This document shows, one piece after another, positions 35,767 to 48,100 of a DNA stretch of 64,000 bases. Source of the stretch: Symbiodinium sp. CCMP2592 (lineage: Eukaryota; Sar; Dinophyceae; Suessiales; Symbiodiniaceae). Both the position numbers and the translations under genes were made by a program. The notes below the pieces were generated by a model that did not search any database, was not told the origin of the DNA, and saw only the letters and a list, made by a program, of their open reading frames with translations. Where the stretch lies: assembly GCA_905221615.1 (NCBI GenBank), contig CAJNDT010003846.1, positions 1 through 64,000 on the forward strand, read 5' to 3'. How positions within the stretch are numbered: position 1 is the first letter of the stretch; each line of letters starts with the position of its first letter.

Positions 35767-35842
35767 CTCTCCCAGCCGGACCTCTCACTCTCAGACTCTG
35801 CCCCGCTTGAAAACAAGCCAAGGAGCAATTGTCCTCATCTTC
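35767..35842 (-). CDS. possible exon, unassigned
   Basis: Open frame EDEDNCSLACFQAGQSLRVR bounded by an AG|G acceptor and a GT donor. No family recognised. It is supported only by splice-site fit and composition, so it may be spurious. Confidence 0.3.
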
Positions 35843-36186
35843 CTGTGATGTGATGAGTTGAACGGTTGAACCCGGAGGCGAACACACACTGCACTTGCCC
35901 CGTAAACCGACGCATCACCGGCTCCAGGATTCAAATCGGCCACAAGCCTTCCAACATGAACATCACCGTTCACGGCTTGTTCCCCACCTTGCTACCTGTA
36001 ACTGTAGTTGTGCCTCAACCATGCGACACCAGGGCTAAAGCAACTACAACTAGTGAACGCATGTTCCAAACAGGCTCATCAAGAAAAAATCCCATGTTTG
36101 CTTGTATCCTGGCGTGACGAGATCAACATGTGCGCAGAACCGTGATACGTCGATGCGGTCATACTTTAGCAGGTCCTACAGCGTAC

Positions 36187-36260
36187 CAGACAGCGTCCAA
36201 GGTGCGTCTCTTCCATGCGGCGGTGGATCTGGCGAAGCGCCTCCATGGCATCAACAGGGC
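36187..36260 (-). CDS. possible exon, unassigned helix
   Basis: Reads PVDAMEALRQIHRRMEETHL between an AG|G acceptor and a GT donor. It is an amphipathic helix with no family assigned. It is the first credible exon on the minus strand downstream of the copia element, which would make the copia insertion intronic if the genes are continuous. Confidence 0.45.
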
Positions 36261-36748
36261 CTTGCGCACAGGGAGGGGCATTGGTGATCCCCCCACTTCT
36301 TTGAGCTGAACCCTAAACCCTACACTTTACACCCTAGGGCTCAATTTAAGGTCGAGCCCCCTCAAGTCGAGCTGAGCCCGAGCGACACAGGAGGCTCTCA
36401 TAAAGCTGGACTCAACGCGCTTCTGGGAATCCTAACCTCCAACGATCTTCAAGGAGTACAGTTACATGGCGCCTGGTAACGTCTTTTCAGGGATTGCACG
36501 TCTGTGCAGTCTAGTTTTCGGGGAAGGGCTTGCTCAAGGTATTCTCGATGTTGGAGCATGTCCCGTGGCCGTTGAAAGTTGCTGTAAACCACGTTGGCAC
36601 CTTGGTCCTCGGTGCGGGCGTGCACGGTGAAGGAGCTCCTGCATGCTCCCTCTCTCTCTGTTTTTTCTTGCTTGCTTGGGGTATGGGTTCCTGCGAGAAC
36701 CCTGGCCCGAAGGCCTCCCCCTTCCACAGTCCGCAATCCTCAAGGTCT

Positions 36749-36806
36749 CTATCTATCTATCTATCTATATATTATATATATATATATATCTCTCTCTCTC
36801 TCTCTG
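36749..36806. repeat. compound (ATCT)n(AT)n(CT)n microsatellite
   Basis: Three simple repeats in direct succession. Confidence 0.92.
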
Positions 36807-37494
36807 CATCCAAAGGGTCTAATTTCGGGCTGGCATTTGTATTTGTGAAGAAGTCGTCTGCAAAACGAAGCCACAATGATCCCGCACTGGTACCGGTCGA
36901 ACATCTGCTGCATAGACGATTTCTAGAACAGCAACAACAACTGCTCCTGAGCTACTCCGAGTGCTACTTGCTCTACCAGTATATACCTTTTACTTCTAGC
37001 AGCAGGTCTGCCATAGAGAATTGAGTCAGCAGAAGAGCGAACACCAGCACCAGCAGCAGGATCCACGACCGCAACTCCACTACACGTAGAGTTTGAGGTT
37101 CAGGTTTTGAAATCGGATTCCTTTCAAAGCAGCTTGCCAACCAAGTCGAGGGAGCCGGCAAGATTGGTCTAGTTCTTCTAATTCCAACTCGCCAAGCTTT
37201 ATCGTGGTGCGTCGCTGAATGCTGACAAAGGACAAACTCACAAGCACACCTTCGGGTCCTCGGGGCGGGGCTGTTCTCGAGGCTGCCGCGGCTCTCCCGA
37301 ACATCCCGAGGTGCAGGGGCATGGGAGCTCCTGGATACAGAATTTACTGTAGGATTTCAGACTTGAGATGTCGAGACCGTCAAACTGACGGGACACCCCA
37401 GATCGAGTTGTGGGAGGGCTTGGTCGGAGAACGCACTCTACCCAGATGCACATCTTCGATGGCGGTAGCAGTCGAGGGTAGCAGGAGCTGTAGC

Positions 37495-37524
37495 AGCGGC
37501 AGCAGCAGCAGCAGCAGCAGCACT
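37495..37524. repeat. (AGC)n microsatellite
   Basis: About ten AGC units. Confidence 0.9.
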
Positions 37525-37757
37525 CGCAGATCGTAGTTGCCGTCGTCATCCTCGTCCTCTTCGTGGTAGTACATGCGGCAATCTTGGAAGTTGCTGCTTT
37601 TTGCAATGCTGTTGTGGATGGCTGCTGCGAGAGGCGTTGGAGCAAGGTAATGTTTCCAACTAGTCACCATCCGACAGCCAGTAACCAACATCGAGACTTC
37701 TCTGGCTTGATGGTGATGGTGGTGAACACCTTCTGCAAAACCAATTCCCAAGATCCC

Positions 37758-37861
37758 TTACACAGTGGGCCCTCGCGCCTTGGGCTTGAGCTTCGCCCCT
37801 GGCTGCTTCTCCTCGAGAAATGTGGCAAAGGAGTCATCTTTGCGGGGTTTTCGGCGTTCGC
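37758..37861 (-). CDS. possible exon, Lys-rich, with in-frame stop
   Basis: Frame ERRKPRKDDSFATFLEEKQP continues to a TAA stop at 37758-37760, after an AG|G acceptor. It could be a terminal exon of an upstream gene. No homology recognised. Confidence 0.35.
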
Positions 37862-38986
37862 CTGCTGAAACCTGCAATGGTGCCATGCCAAGGAAACGGT
37901 CCTGGATCCCCTCCTGCTGAGATCTGCCGCAGCTGCATCGGTGGAAGATCGAGTCTGAGGCTGAACCTCGAAGAGTCCGCGAGGAAACTGTTGTGCGCAA
38001 AGCACTGCAGTGCCAACATGCTGGAGAAAATGTACCCAACAGTGGTATCCAGGTGCAGGCTCTTCTCACTCTGTCGGAGAAACGCATCGTTTTCCCAGGT
38101 TGGTGAACAGCACACATGTATGTTGTGGAAAACAAGCAGCATGCCTAACACGATTCCGAGGCCTGTGTAGCACAAACACATGCGATTCAATGCTCTTTGG
38201 ATTTGCGTATGCGGACGCGTACGCTGTGAAAGCTTTTGATTGCGCTTCGAGTGCCCGTTTCCCGTGGCACATTGGGAGGAAAACATTTTTGGAGACCTAC
38301 GCCCTCGACGAACTTCTTCAGAAGTAAGTTCTCCGGCACAACTTACTCCGGGATTCTTCCTAACGACACATCTGAACTTTTTACGAGTCTACTCAACTCC
38401 CCTGAAGTCGTACCGTCTGACTCACCAACTTTCTTCTTGCGTCGCGGGTACAATCAAAACAGAAAGGACAACGCCCACACCACAATCAGGCCAAGCTACA
38501 ATCAGCAGAAACTCAGTTTTCTGTACGGTGGATAGCTGCTCCCTAAGCCCTATAACACTCGTAGTAACATTCTAATACCCAGAACCCTGTAATATAGGGA
38601 CATACTATAATCATAAAGAGGAGACGATTGGTAATTTTTTGGGCCCCTCTAGTGACCTGACTTTTCTCCTTCCGAGAGACTTGGGGCTCCGCAGCGCCGG
38701 ATGGGCGGCGACTGGGACCTGGCGACACGAAGGTTTGCAGTGAAGTCCTAGGTGAACTCCTCATTCGAACCCATAAATCTTGGAATTCTGCACCCTCCAG
38801 TAAACATGCTACTTGTATACACCAAAACCCTGTACTATACTATTCTTACTATTCAAGGCTTTGCTGCTACTGTTACCTGCAAGCAAGCGGCTGTTGAAGG
38901 GACTCTGGCGTCGTGGGACGCTGCCAGCCTGTGGTGCTGCGGAATGCTGGCATAGGGTGTGCTCCAAGTAGAAGAGTCAAAAGCTT

Positions 38987-39101
38987 CCCAGAGACTCCAA
39001 TATCCCTTAATTAAGGAATATACCCTATTTCATATTAGGGATCCTACCATGATTCAAGGTATATTCCTTAATTACAAGTAAGGGATATGGGAGTCTCTGG
39101 G
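38987..39101. mobile_element. family D inverted-repeat element, intact
   Basis: 115 bp with ends CCCAGAGACTCCAATATCCC and GGGATATGGGAGTCTCTGGG as near-perfect inverted repeats; similarity extends inward through TTAAGGAATATACC. Confidence 0.82.
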
Positions 39102-40221
39102 TTCAAGCAAGCGTTTTGCGTCCTACTAGCTTTGCGGGCCGAAACTTCGACCCCTTCGCGAAGAATTGACCTGTGGGGCCTCTAGTCCGAAGTTCGCAGA
39201 TTTTGTGGCCTGTCCCTTGTGTTTCGTGAAAGTCTCTTGTCACTGACGTTCCGGCTTGTTCTGCGCCGCCTATGCAGGACGAAGCGGTCTCGTTTCACCA
39301 ATCCCCAAAGCCTAAAAACAGCCGAAACTCTGGGCTATGTCGGCTTCCCACAGAAGACACCTCGAAGGAGGGAACCCCAAACCCCGCCCTGGGCCTGGGG
39401 CTGCTTATACCTGCCCGGGTCCCTGTTCCTGGCTTTTGTTTTTCATGCTTCCACCCTGGTCTCCGAGCCACCTCACGCGATCCCGCACCGGAAGCAGAGG
39501 AGAGTCGTCGGCCTCTCGATCCAACAACGGGGGGTTTAGGGCATGGGCCTACGCAGTCTGGGCTTCGGGGTGTAGGAGACTGAAGGCCTGCTTAATTCCA
39601 TGTTTGAGTCATGTTTCTCGTGAAATCCAGACCTTTCGAACCTGCGTAAAAGGCAACACGCCCGGAGATCGGCGGGAAGGATATGAGTTGAGATCCGGCC
39701 TGACCCGATAATCGGGATTTGCGTTGGCTTTCGGGCACATGGTTCCTCAAACATGCACGAACAATGGGGCGGAATCATTCTTCGGAAGACTCCGGAACCT
39801 GCTAAGTAGGGCTCTTGGTGCTGGCAAATGCTCAGGCTTGTATATGGGCTCAGAGCCCAAGCCCCTGACCCCAAAGCTTCGGGGATGTCATGATGGGCTA
39901 TGTGGTTCATGCCTGCATCCCCCGTGCTCGCAGCACGTACCGACGACGAGGACGGCCGACGGCTGGAGGAGAGCAGCGGCGGCGCTCCGGTCGCCTCGAT
40001 GATGCCTGGACAAACATGGGGATCTTTTAAAGCAGGGTGCCTTCTTCAGGTGTCCTTGCGATAAGGATCTGACTGTTTAAGTTTCTTTAGGTTAGGTCCT
40101 TTGTTTTCTGAAACCCCCCCACATCGCCTCCCAGCACAGTTTGAGACAGCGAGACACCCGCGACATGAACAATCCAAGACTTTGGATCCTCTTGCAGTTG
40201 CCACCAAGCATTGAACCTCGA

Positions 40222-40335
40222 AGCAGTAGCAGTAGCAGTAGCAGTAGCAGTAGCAGTAGGAGTAGGAGTAGGAGTAGTAGTAGTAGTAGTAGTAGTAGTA
40301 GCAGTAGCAGTAGCAGTAGTAGCAGTAGTTTTTTT

Positions 40336-40382
<47 letters not shown>
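40222..40382. repeat. (AGT)n trinucleotide tract
   Basis: AGT/AGC/AGG units with a short T7 interruption near 40330. Confidence 0.95.
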
Positions 40383-40383
<1 letters not shown>

Positions 40384-41101
40384 ATAGGATACTTCATGAC
40401 ACTCCCATGTGCACAGAGGTGCGGCTCTACGACTCTACATCCTAACGAAGGTTTGAAGCCATTGAGATTCTTCCTGGTCTTGGAGAGCTTAGGATTCCCC
40501 AGGGTTTTGGCTGAGGGTACCGTGCTGATCTGACGTGAAGCTTCTCTTTGCTAGGGTATGATTCGCTTTTCGAGGATCCTCTGAAGGTTTTACGTCGTGA
40601 CAGAGTCTTTTCTCGAATCTTCCATCCAGCCACAAGTGACAAGGTCACGGCCCAACAAGCCTCGATGTGGAATGCTGCTAAGTTCTACCAAGCCCTTCCC
40701 GAACTGTATTCAGCAAACGTTTAAAGAGCCCTGCATCGCCAAAGCTTCCGAACAACTATAGGCAAGTCGGCTCCAAAAGAGCTCGTGAGCCAAGAAGCTG
40801 GAACGTTTTTGAACGCCTGGCTGCAAGGAGCCGAACCAAGTTGACCCTAAACCCTTAAACGGTTCCCTAAACCGTAGACCCTAAACCCTTTAAATCCTTC
40901 CCGAAACTTCCAAACCCTGAACCCCCAGGTTTAGGGATATGGTAGTAATAGTAGTTGTACTTGTACCCCATTCCTCCATTCCCTACTAACCAAAGGTAAG
41001 GTTAGGGTTTGTAGGGTTGCCAGACGAGGTCTCGGGTTCGAAGTACTTTGACTGGTCAGGCACTAGTGGCTGGTAATCAAGGCTTGTAGGCCCTGCTGTC
41101 G

Positions 41102-41221
41102 GGAGCCAGGAATATGCATTCCATAGTGTGAAATGCAGATTTTGCCAATACCGGGACGCGCTCCTGCCCCTCCGACCTGAAAATATGCATTTCACACCAT
41201 GGAATGCATATTCCTGGCTCC
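41102..41221. repeat. long hairpin with TATGCAT core
   Basis: Arms 41102-41143 and 41180-41221, 42 bp each, are reverse complements with two mismatches. Each contains AATATGCATTCCA. Confidence 0.88.
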
Positions 41222-41281
41222 AAACTGACAACTGGCAGTACCTGCGTCGGCCGGGCGTCGCATCTGGCAGGGGCCCCAACA

Positions 41282-41318
41282 GTGAATATGCATTATACAG
41301 TATAGAATGCACATTCAC
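41282..41318. repeat. short hairpin with TATGCAT
   Basis: GTGAATATGCATTATAC pairs with GTATAGAATGCACATTCAC across a tiny loop. Same motif as the larger hairpin upstream. Confidence 0.65.
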
Positions 41319-41564
41319 ACAAATCAAAATGCACAACGGATATTGCACATTTTTCGGGCAGGAGTGCCAACAGGCCGGTGCAAGGCACATTTTCAGAGCT
41401 GGATGGCCGCACGGGCATTCTCGAATGCAGGCCACCAGGGAGCCCAGAATCCACCCATCGTGACCTCACGCCGCCCCTCCTTTTGGCCGTCGTCGTAATC
41501 GTAGTGTAGGAGGATCAGGAGGAGGAGGAGGATGAGTGAGAGTGGGAGTGGGATTGTTGCTAAA

Positions 41565-41760
41565 TGTGCATTCGCAAATGTTCATTGTTGGATCCGCAGG
41601 TTTCCAAATGTTCAGTGTTAGATCTGCATGTTACCGCATGTGCATTCGCAAATGTTGGCGAAATATGCATGGTTGCGACTACCGTACATGTTACGTGGAT
41701 GGTTGAACGGTACCATTGACTGGCTTTGCATTTCGCATCTGACATGTTCTGCTAACATTG
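41565..41760. repeat. TGCATTCGCAAATGTT repeat, left of copia
   Basis: Contains TGCATTCGCAAATGTT twice and TACATGTTACGTGGATGG. A related stretch lies on the far side of the copia element (50640-50845), with TACATGTTACTTGGATGG. Confidence 0.65.
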
Positions 41761-41769
41761 CAATCCTCG

Positions 41770-41774
41770 CGTGA
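41770..41774. repeat. target-site duplication, left copy
   Basis: CGTGA, repeated at 50620-50624 on the other side of the element. Confidence 0.85.
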
Positions 41775-42070
41775 CACAAGTGTGTTGGAAGCCTCACCGC
41801 TCGATCACAGCACAGATGCAAAAGCCGATGGCCCCGTAGGCCTGCAGAACGAGGTCACTGCTTTTCCGGTTGCGGCCGTCACGGTCGCTCTGTCGTCAGT
41901 CCACTGACCACGCACCGAGCCTATGGCTTCAAGCAAGCTTCCTTTAGAAGGACTATGTCGCGTAGCCTACAGATAAGCCAAAGGCGCGCCTGCGTGATAC
42001 AGCTGATTATGTGCTGAAAGTTGGATGCAGGCAAAGGTTACCTACAACTCAAGAGGCTGCCTCTCTGACA
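41775..42070 (-). repeat. copia 3' LTR
   Basis: Matches the 5' LTR at 295 of 296 positions. It starts 32 bp after the stop codon of the polyprotein. Confidence 0.93.
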
Positions 42071-42102
42071 TGCCCCGGAAACGGTTGCCGAAAGACTAAC
42101 TT

Positions 42103-45100
42103 TCAGCGTTCGGCCTCACGGGCAAAACAAGGGCCTAAGGCTTCAAGGGCACGCCGCTTCTTGGCGCTCATGATGGCTCCAGGATGGCGCAATCGCCAGC
42201 ACCCGGTGGTCAGGAAACGCTTGAGGGTGTCCTGCTTCTGCACCTTTGTGAGGCCGTCAGCAAGCTGGTGGTCGCTGTCCGTCCACTGAAGGTAGGTTCC
42301 CAAAGTGGTCATGCTCTGGGACAAGGCAAGAGTCTCCAGGGCCGAGAACTTATCCTTCATGTTGGAGATCGTCAGGTCACCCCGCTCCAAGGCATCATAT
42401 AAGGCACGAGCATCGATGACCATAGTGGCTGGGATGGAGCGGATCCAGGAATCCTTATCCTTGAGGTCGCCACGGCATCCGTTCATCTCTGACCAGGTGA
42501 GTCGTGCAAACATCATTTCGCCATCTAAGTCTGCCAAGGCCTGCGTCTCTGCTGAGAGGCTGCTCCGCGCAACTCGGTTGAGTCGACTGGACTTCCAGGT
42601 GATCGGGTTTATCTTCCCATAGCCGGCGCGAAACTCATCCGGGTTCATGAGGCCGAACAGGTGGCCACCGGTGGATTTGAGATCCGGTCTGTTGGCCACT
42701 GCGGCATCGCTCCACCCGACGAAGACCAGTCGAGAGGGGTCGCATCCGAGCTGCTGCACCTTCACCGACACATGGCGGGACGAATGAACCTCACGCACGA
42801 GCTTGTTGACCAGCTCCACTGCTTCGCCCTTCCGTGTCGCGAGAAGCGACAGAAGGTACGACACCTTGGCGCTGTGGTGTGGGCCACTCTGGGAAGCCCT
42901 CCACTGGATGGACCCCAAGATCGCGCGGGCTTGCGTGATCTCTGAACTTGACAGTTCGGACAAGTCCCCCTTCTCACGAGCTGGCATTTGCATGAGCTCG
43001 GAGCAGAACTCCGAATGGTCCAGTAAGATGCTGCCATCTGCAAATTGTTGGACCCGGATTCCGCAGTGATGGAAGCTGTCACTCTCCCACGGGCTCCAGG
43101 AGTACGCCTGATGGAGGTCGTGCAAGAAGTTGCAGTACTTGTCATTGCTTTCGTCCCCGCAAAACAGTATGTCGTCCACATACAGGCCCACAAGGCCAAT
43201 GACGGTCTTGTCATCATCAGCAAAGAGCCTCCAGATGCAAGGGTCTGAAAGACAAGGAACTGCATGGAGGCGTCGGAGGGTAGACGTCAAGTCTTGAAAC
43301 CACTCCCTCGGGGCTGAGGTTAGCCCGTAGGCAGAGCCTAGGAGTTCCACCATTTGTCTTTCCGACAGGTTCATGGCGGCCGCAAGTTCAGGTAGAGGCT
43401 GGGCGTGCAGAGGATGCTGACGGTCAGGAGCTCGAGCTTGAAGAAAGGCCGTCTTCACATCTCCTGCCAAAATTCTCCACTGTCTCGCCATGGCGTAGTT
43501 GAAGAAAAGCATCTTGCTCTGCCGACTCATTGCTGGAGACGATGTCTCTTGGTCCAGGAGCGAAGGATCGCTGTACCCCAAGATGACCATACGTGCTTTG
43601 GCTTTCACCTTCCCGGGCTCGGCTGCCTTGAAGGTGTAGATCCATCTCATCTTAAGGGCTTGCTCCTTCGTGATGTGGGGCAGAGCAGCTTTCACCACAC
43701 GATTGGTGAGCCATGAGTCCACTTCCGCGGCTTTGGCTTCAGACATGGCCGCTCGCTGCTTCTCATCCAAACGATTCCAGCTCACCTCCACTCCTTTTTG
43801 CACCGACTTGGCCATGAACTTCTTGGGATCCTTCAAGACCTTTCGCCACTCTTTGTCGTTGGCCGGCATGTCCAAGGTGATGGCATAGACGCCGTCTTGG
43901 GCTTCTTCCTCGGTGAAGAGAAGATCACCTTGTCGAACGTGCCATGGTCGATCATCCAGTTCATGCTGCCGTCGCTGTTCCTGAAAGGTTGAGGTGGAGG
44001 CAGAAGGCAGGTACCGGGGATCATTGAGGAGCCGGTCGATATCCAAGTCCATCTCAGAGGATGGCGGAGGTCGTGGTTCATGTAGTCGGGGCGCCTTTCG
44101 CATCGCTGAATCCGGCACCATTTCCTCATCAGACTCGAAAGGGGCAGTTGGAGGTGCTGCCGATGCTGAAGGTGGTTGTTCAGGAGGTAGCCGCGGGCGT
44201 CGAGGCACTCGTTCCGGACGTCGTTGAAGCCCTTTCTTCTTCTTTCCGATGAAGGATGATCGGGAAGCACGCTCTCGAGTCTCATCATCAAAGGACCCTT
44301 TGTCCAGGAGGCGAGTCAATGAGGTCATAGACCACGGCATGGTGATGTCGCGGAGGGCCTCGTGGGTGAGCTTCTCACTGGGCGACGCATGTCGAAGTTG
44401 AGAGGCATGAAATTTCTTGAGTCTTCCTCCACAGATCGCCCACACATATTGAGAGGCCTTCCGGTGGCGCTCCTCCACCTTGGTTTCACAACTTAGCACT
44501 CTCGCTGGCCCATACCATCGAGCTCCACGTAGGCGAGGTCGATCCACCCAGGAGTTCGCGGGAAGATCGGCTGGCGTTTTCATCCGCCGGAAGAACACCA
44601 TGTCTCCAGGATAGTAGTGGGCTTGAGACCTCACCTTAGCATTCTTAGCCCGGGAAAGCAGCTGTTCAGCACGATACTTCAGGAATCCCTGCTCGGCTTC
44701 CAGTCGGAGGCTCTGGCGTTGAGAGAAGGTAGTAGAGGTCGTTGCCGCCGAGATCTCATCCCCAGGAGCATCTTGAACTCGCCCACCAACTGACAGGTCT
44801 CGCCCCAAGGCCCATTGCATTGGCGAGAAGCCATGGACCCGCCCCAACGCATTGTGGGCGGTCACTGCCGCAATGGCAGCCTGGCCAGGGTGCTCAAAGG
44901 AGCCTCCCCTTAAGAAGCGTTCCAAATGCTGCTTGACAAACCCAATCTCACGCTCCACATCAGCAATCATCTCGTGGTATTCGGCGGGCGCCGGAACCAG
45001 ATCGATTCCCTTGTCCAAGCAGGCTTCACGTAGGACGGTACTCCTCAGAGCACCTTCCAAATCCAGCTTGAGGGTGTCGGGGTACCCAAAGTACTGGAAC

Positions 45101-48100
45101 CACGCTTCTTCCAAGGTATGTACCACTTCTTGGCCAGTCATGTTTCGGTGCTCCTCCTCGGGATGAGAGAACATCTCTCTCACCACCGCAAAGCCACTGG
45201 CTTCGTCCACCATCAACAGGTAGTGATAGACAGTTTCTCCGCAACGAAGATGAAAGCCATCAACCTGGAGACAGGACCATAGGCGCTCGCACTTGTCGAG
45301 GTTGACCGCGGGCGCAGGCATCTTGATCTGGGACTCCATGCACTCGTCGCACTCCAGTTGCGAGGCTGCCGCAATCACTTTCTCGTCGGCATTCCGGTGG
45401 ATCAGGTTCTTGATCAGTAGCCGGTTGGATGGATGCCCAAAGCGCCGATGCAGCTGCCTCACGTGTTGGTTGAGGCGTTCCAACTCGGTGGTAGTAAGGG
45501 TCTCCAGACACGAAACATCCACGGGATACACCGCAGAGGCTTCATCGTCCAGCAGCCAGGTGGTGGCTTGTTGAGTGACCGTAGTAAAGGTGGTCCAGAA
45601 GCGGTCCTCGGGCTGCCCAGGTGGAAGATCGCAGATTTCCAACACGTTGGAGTACACTTGCACTCCATCAACTGGAGAAGTCGCTGGGCCTTTTCCATAA
45701 CATCTCCAGAACCGTTGAAATTCCCGAAGTTGTCCCGCTTCGCTTTTGGAAGGCACCAGCCACAGTAGTTTGCCGCCGGTGAGGACGTGGTCCCGAGAGA
45801 GAAGTAGTAGATGTCGTAAGACCTTCAGGTAGCGCTTGATCCTGGTGGCGGCTTTCGGATCATTTCCACCACCGGCTTCATCAAATAGATGGGCTGGTCC
45901 TTGGGGTACATGACACCACAGCCACTCGGGTTTCAAGGTTGAAAGTTCACTTCGAGCCCGGTGGAAACCTCCATTGGTAGACAAATCGCATCCTTCTCCA
46001 AAAGAAAGCGTGTGGTACTTCCAGTCGAGTCCTTGTAGCGCCATTTCCATCGCCGCAGGGTCCAGCCACGGGTTGCAGAGGTTCACCACCTTGGCCGACT
46101 TCTCGTTGGGGTAGTGAACGAAGATCTCATTGAGCGCTTCCTCGTAGGCCACGTAGGAGCCCAAGATGGAGTTGCGATCCGCCTCAGTCAGGAGTTCCGC
46201 TTCGGGGCTTGCGGCTTCAATTTCTTCGACATCCTGGCCCTCATCCGAACCAAACAGAAGAGCCTCTCGTTCTCCAGACGACGTTCTCGTAGGCACACGA
46301 AGATTACGTAGGTCTCGATAGAGGTCCTCGTCACCACAAGCCTCACTCCAGCTCCGGGCGGTGTAGGCAACCACGGAGTAGCGATTGCCCGTCCAAGGCA
46401 AGGTTTTGTGGTATCGTTTTGGGCAAAACACAGTAGGGGTCCTCCACGTAGATAAAGTTTGGCCAGGAACCTTCTTGCCCCCCGGGACTTCCCGCCAGGA
46501 CACCGTAGAGCTCGGAACCGGAGGGTCTCCTTCTCGGTGCTCCACCCACAGTTCGCCTCCTTGGTAAGGACCCAATCCAAGTGCCAGGTTGTTGAAATCT
46601 GAGGCGTTGTGGGCGTCCACGTGCATATGGCCTTTCATATTCACCAGCACACTGAGAGAGGTCCAACGACAATCTTTGAAGGCGGGTAGGCGACGGAAGC
46701 ACTCATTAAAGAACCGACTGGTGGAAGGGTAGTGAAGAGAGTCTCGCGTCACCCCATAGTAGTTGCCGTGGGCGTACAGGCCAAACACCATGGCGAAGCC
46801 GTACTTCCGATCCCGTGTAGTGGCGGCTCTTCCCTCTTGAAACCTCCGGGGCTGCATCACCTCGATCAACTCTTCCATAGACTGGTAATCGAAGGACTCC
46901 AGATCCAGGAGGTACTCCGCAAAAGACTCTACCTCCAGGGAGTTCAACAGCTTGACAAAGTGGGCCTGGTCCTCGGTGTCATTGTTCAGGTCTCGCCCTC
47001 CAGCTGCTCGGGAATCGTGGAGCTTGGTCTCGAGGCCTTTCGACTGGGATGTGGTGGAAGCTCCTCGGGATCCACCACAATCGTTCCAGGGGAGAGTGGA
47101 CTTGAACCTTGTGACGGATGGCTCTTGCTCTCGTCCTGCACCTCGATGACCTTGGCCCCAATGGTCTTGGCGATCTGGTCCTGGTTCTTCAACTGGTCCC
47201 CGGTGGTCTCGGCGATCTGGTCCTGGTTCTTCAAGTGGTCCCCTGGTGGCATCTTGCGCGCTCCCTTGGTGTCCTCCGCGAGAGTGGAACGCCCTCCTCC
47301 CTTGCGAAGACGGCGTAGACTCTCCAGGCGGGCTAGCGCAGAGTTCTCGGCTGCCGTCAAGGAGATCTCCCGGTTCGACGGATAGGACTCGGTGTTGGGA
47401 GGAAGTTCTTGAAGAGCATCGGAGACATCCTTGGCCAGTGGGGCGCTCTTGCGGTGAATGCCATGGCAACCCATCCGAGGAGTGTACGTCAAGCGAAGTT
47501 TGCATACTTCGCATCCGGTCCAGCTCCCGTACTGGTTCGAGCCGGTCACACTTCCCTTGTAGCCCTTGGCCACTCGGTGGTTGCCGTGACATGGGGCCCC
47601 ACGGGTCCGTGGGTCCCGAGGGTCCGGGCCCTCTGATCTCTCCTCGTCCAAGGGATCGCTGACCTTCTTGGTCTTCGACTTTGAAGCTGCTGCCGCCTTG
47701 GCCATGAAGTGCTAAGAGGGAGGTAAGCACCGTCAGGGCCCTCATAGACCCTACTTCTTGAACTGCTGAAGGCTGCAACGAAGTCGAAGCCGTCAATACA
47801 TGCCCTGGGCTGGGTTCAGGTGGAGGTTCTGTCACTGGAGGATCATGCAGACAAATGCTTGCACTCAGATCGTCAACTGCATGAACTGACTGTGGAACCG
47901 CATCACACTCTTGATCATCCTGAACCATGAAACTGCTGGCGGGCCCTTCTTTTGAAAGACAAGGGAGAAGATCCGGCTGCCGGGTCAAGGAGTCTAATCG
48001 GTGGCCTTGTTGCAACCAATTGTCCTTCAGACTCACTAGAAGGTGACCCGACTTGCTGCGTCTCAGGGGAACAACCAGGCCTGCATCAACAGAGGCAAAC

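Larger units (their letters stand above)
37862..41101. other. unassigned, probably intronic
   Basis: Holds a family D element and an (AGT)n tract. CCCTAAACCC-like motifs occur near 40850-40920. Short minus-strand frames near 38.7 kb are possible exons but unsupported. Confidence 0.3.
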
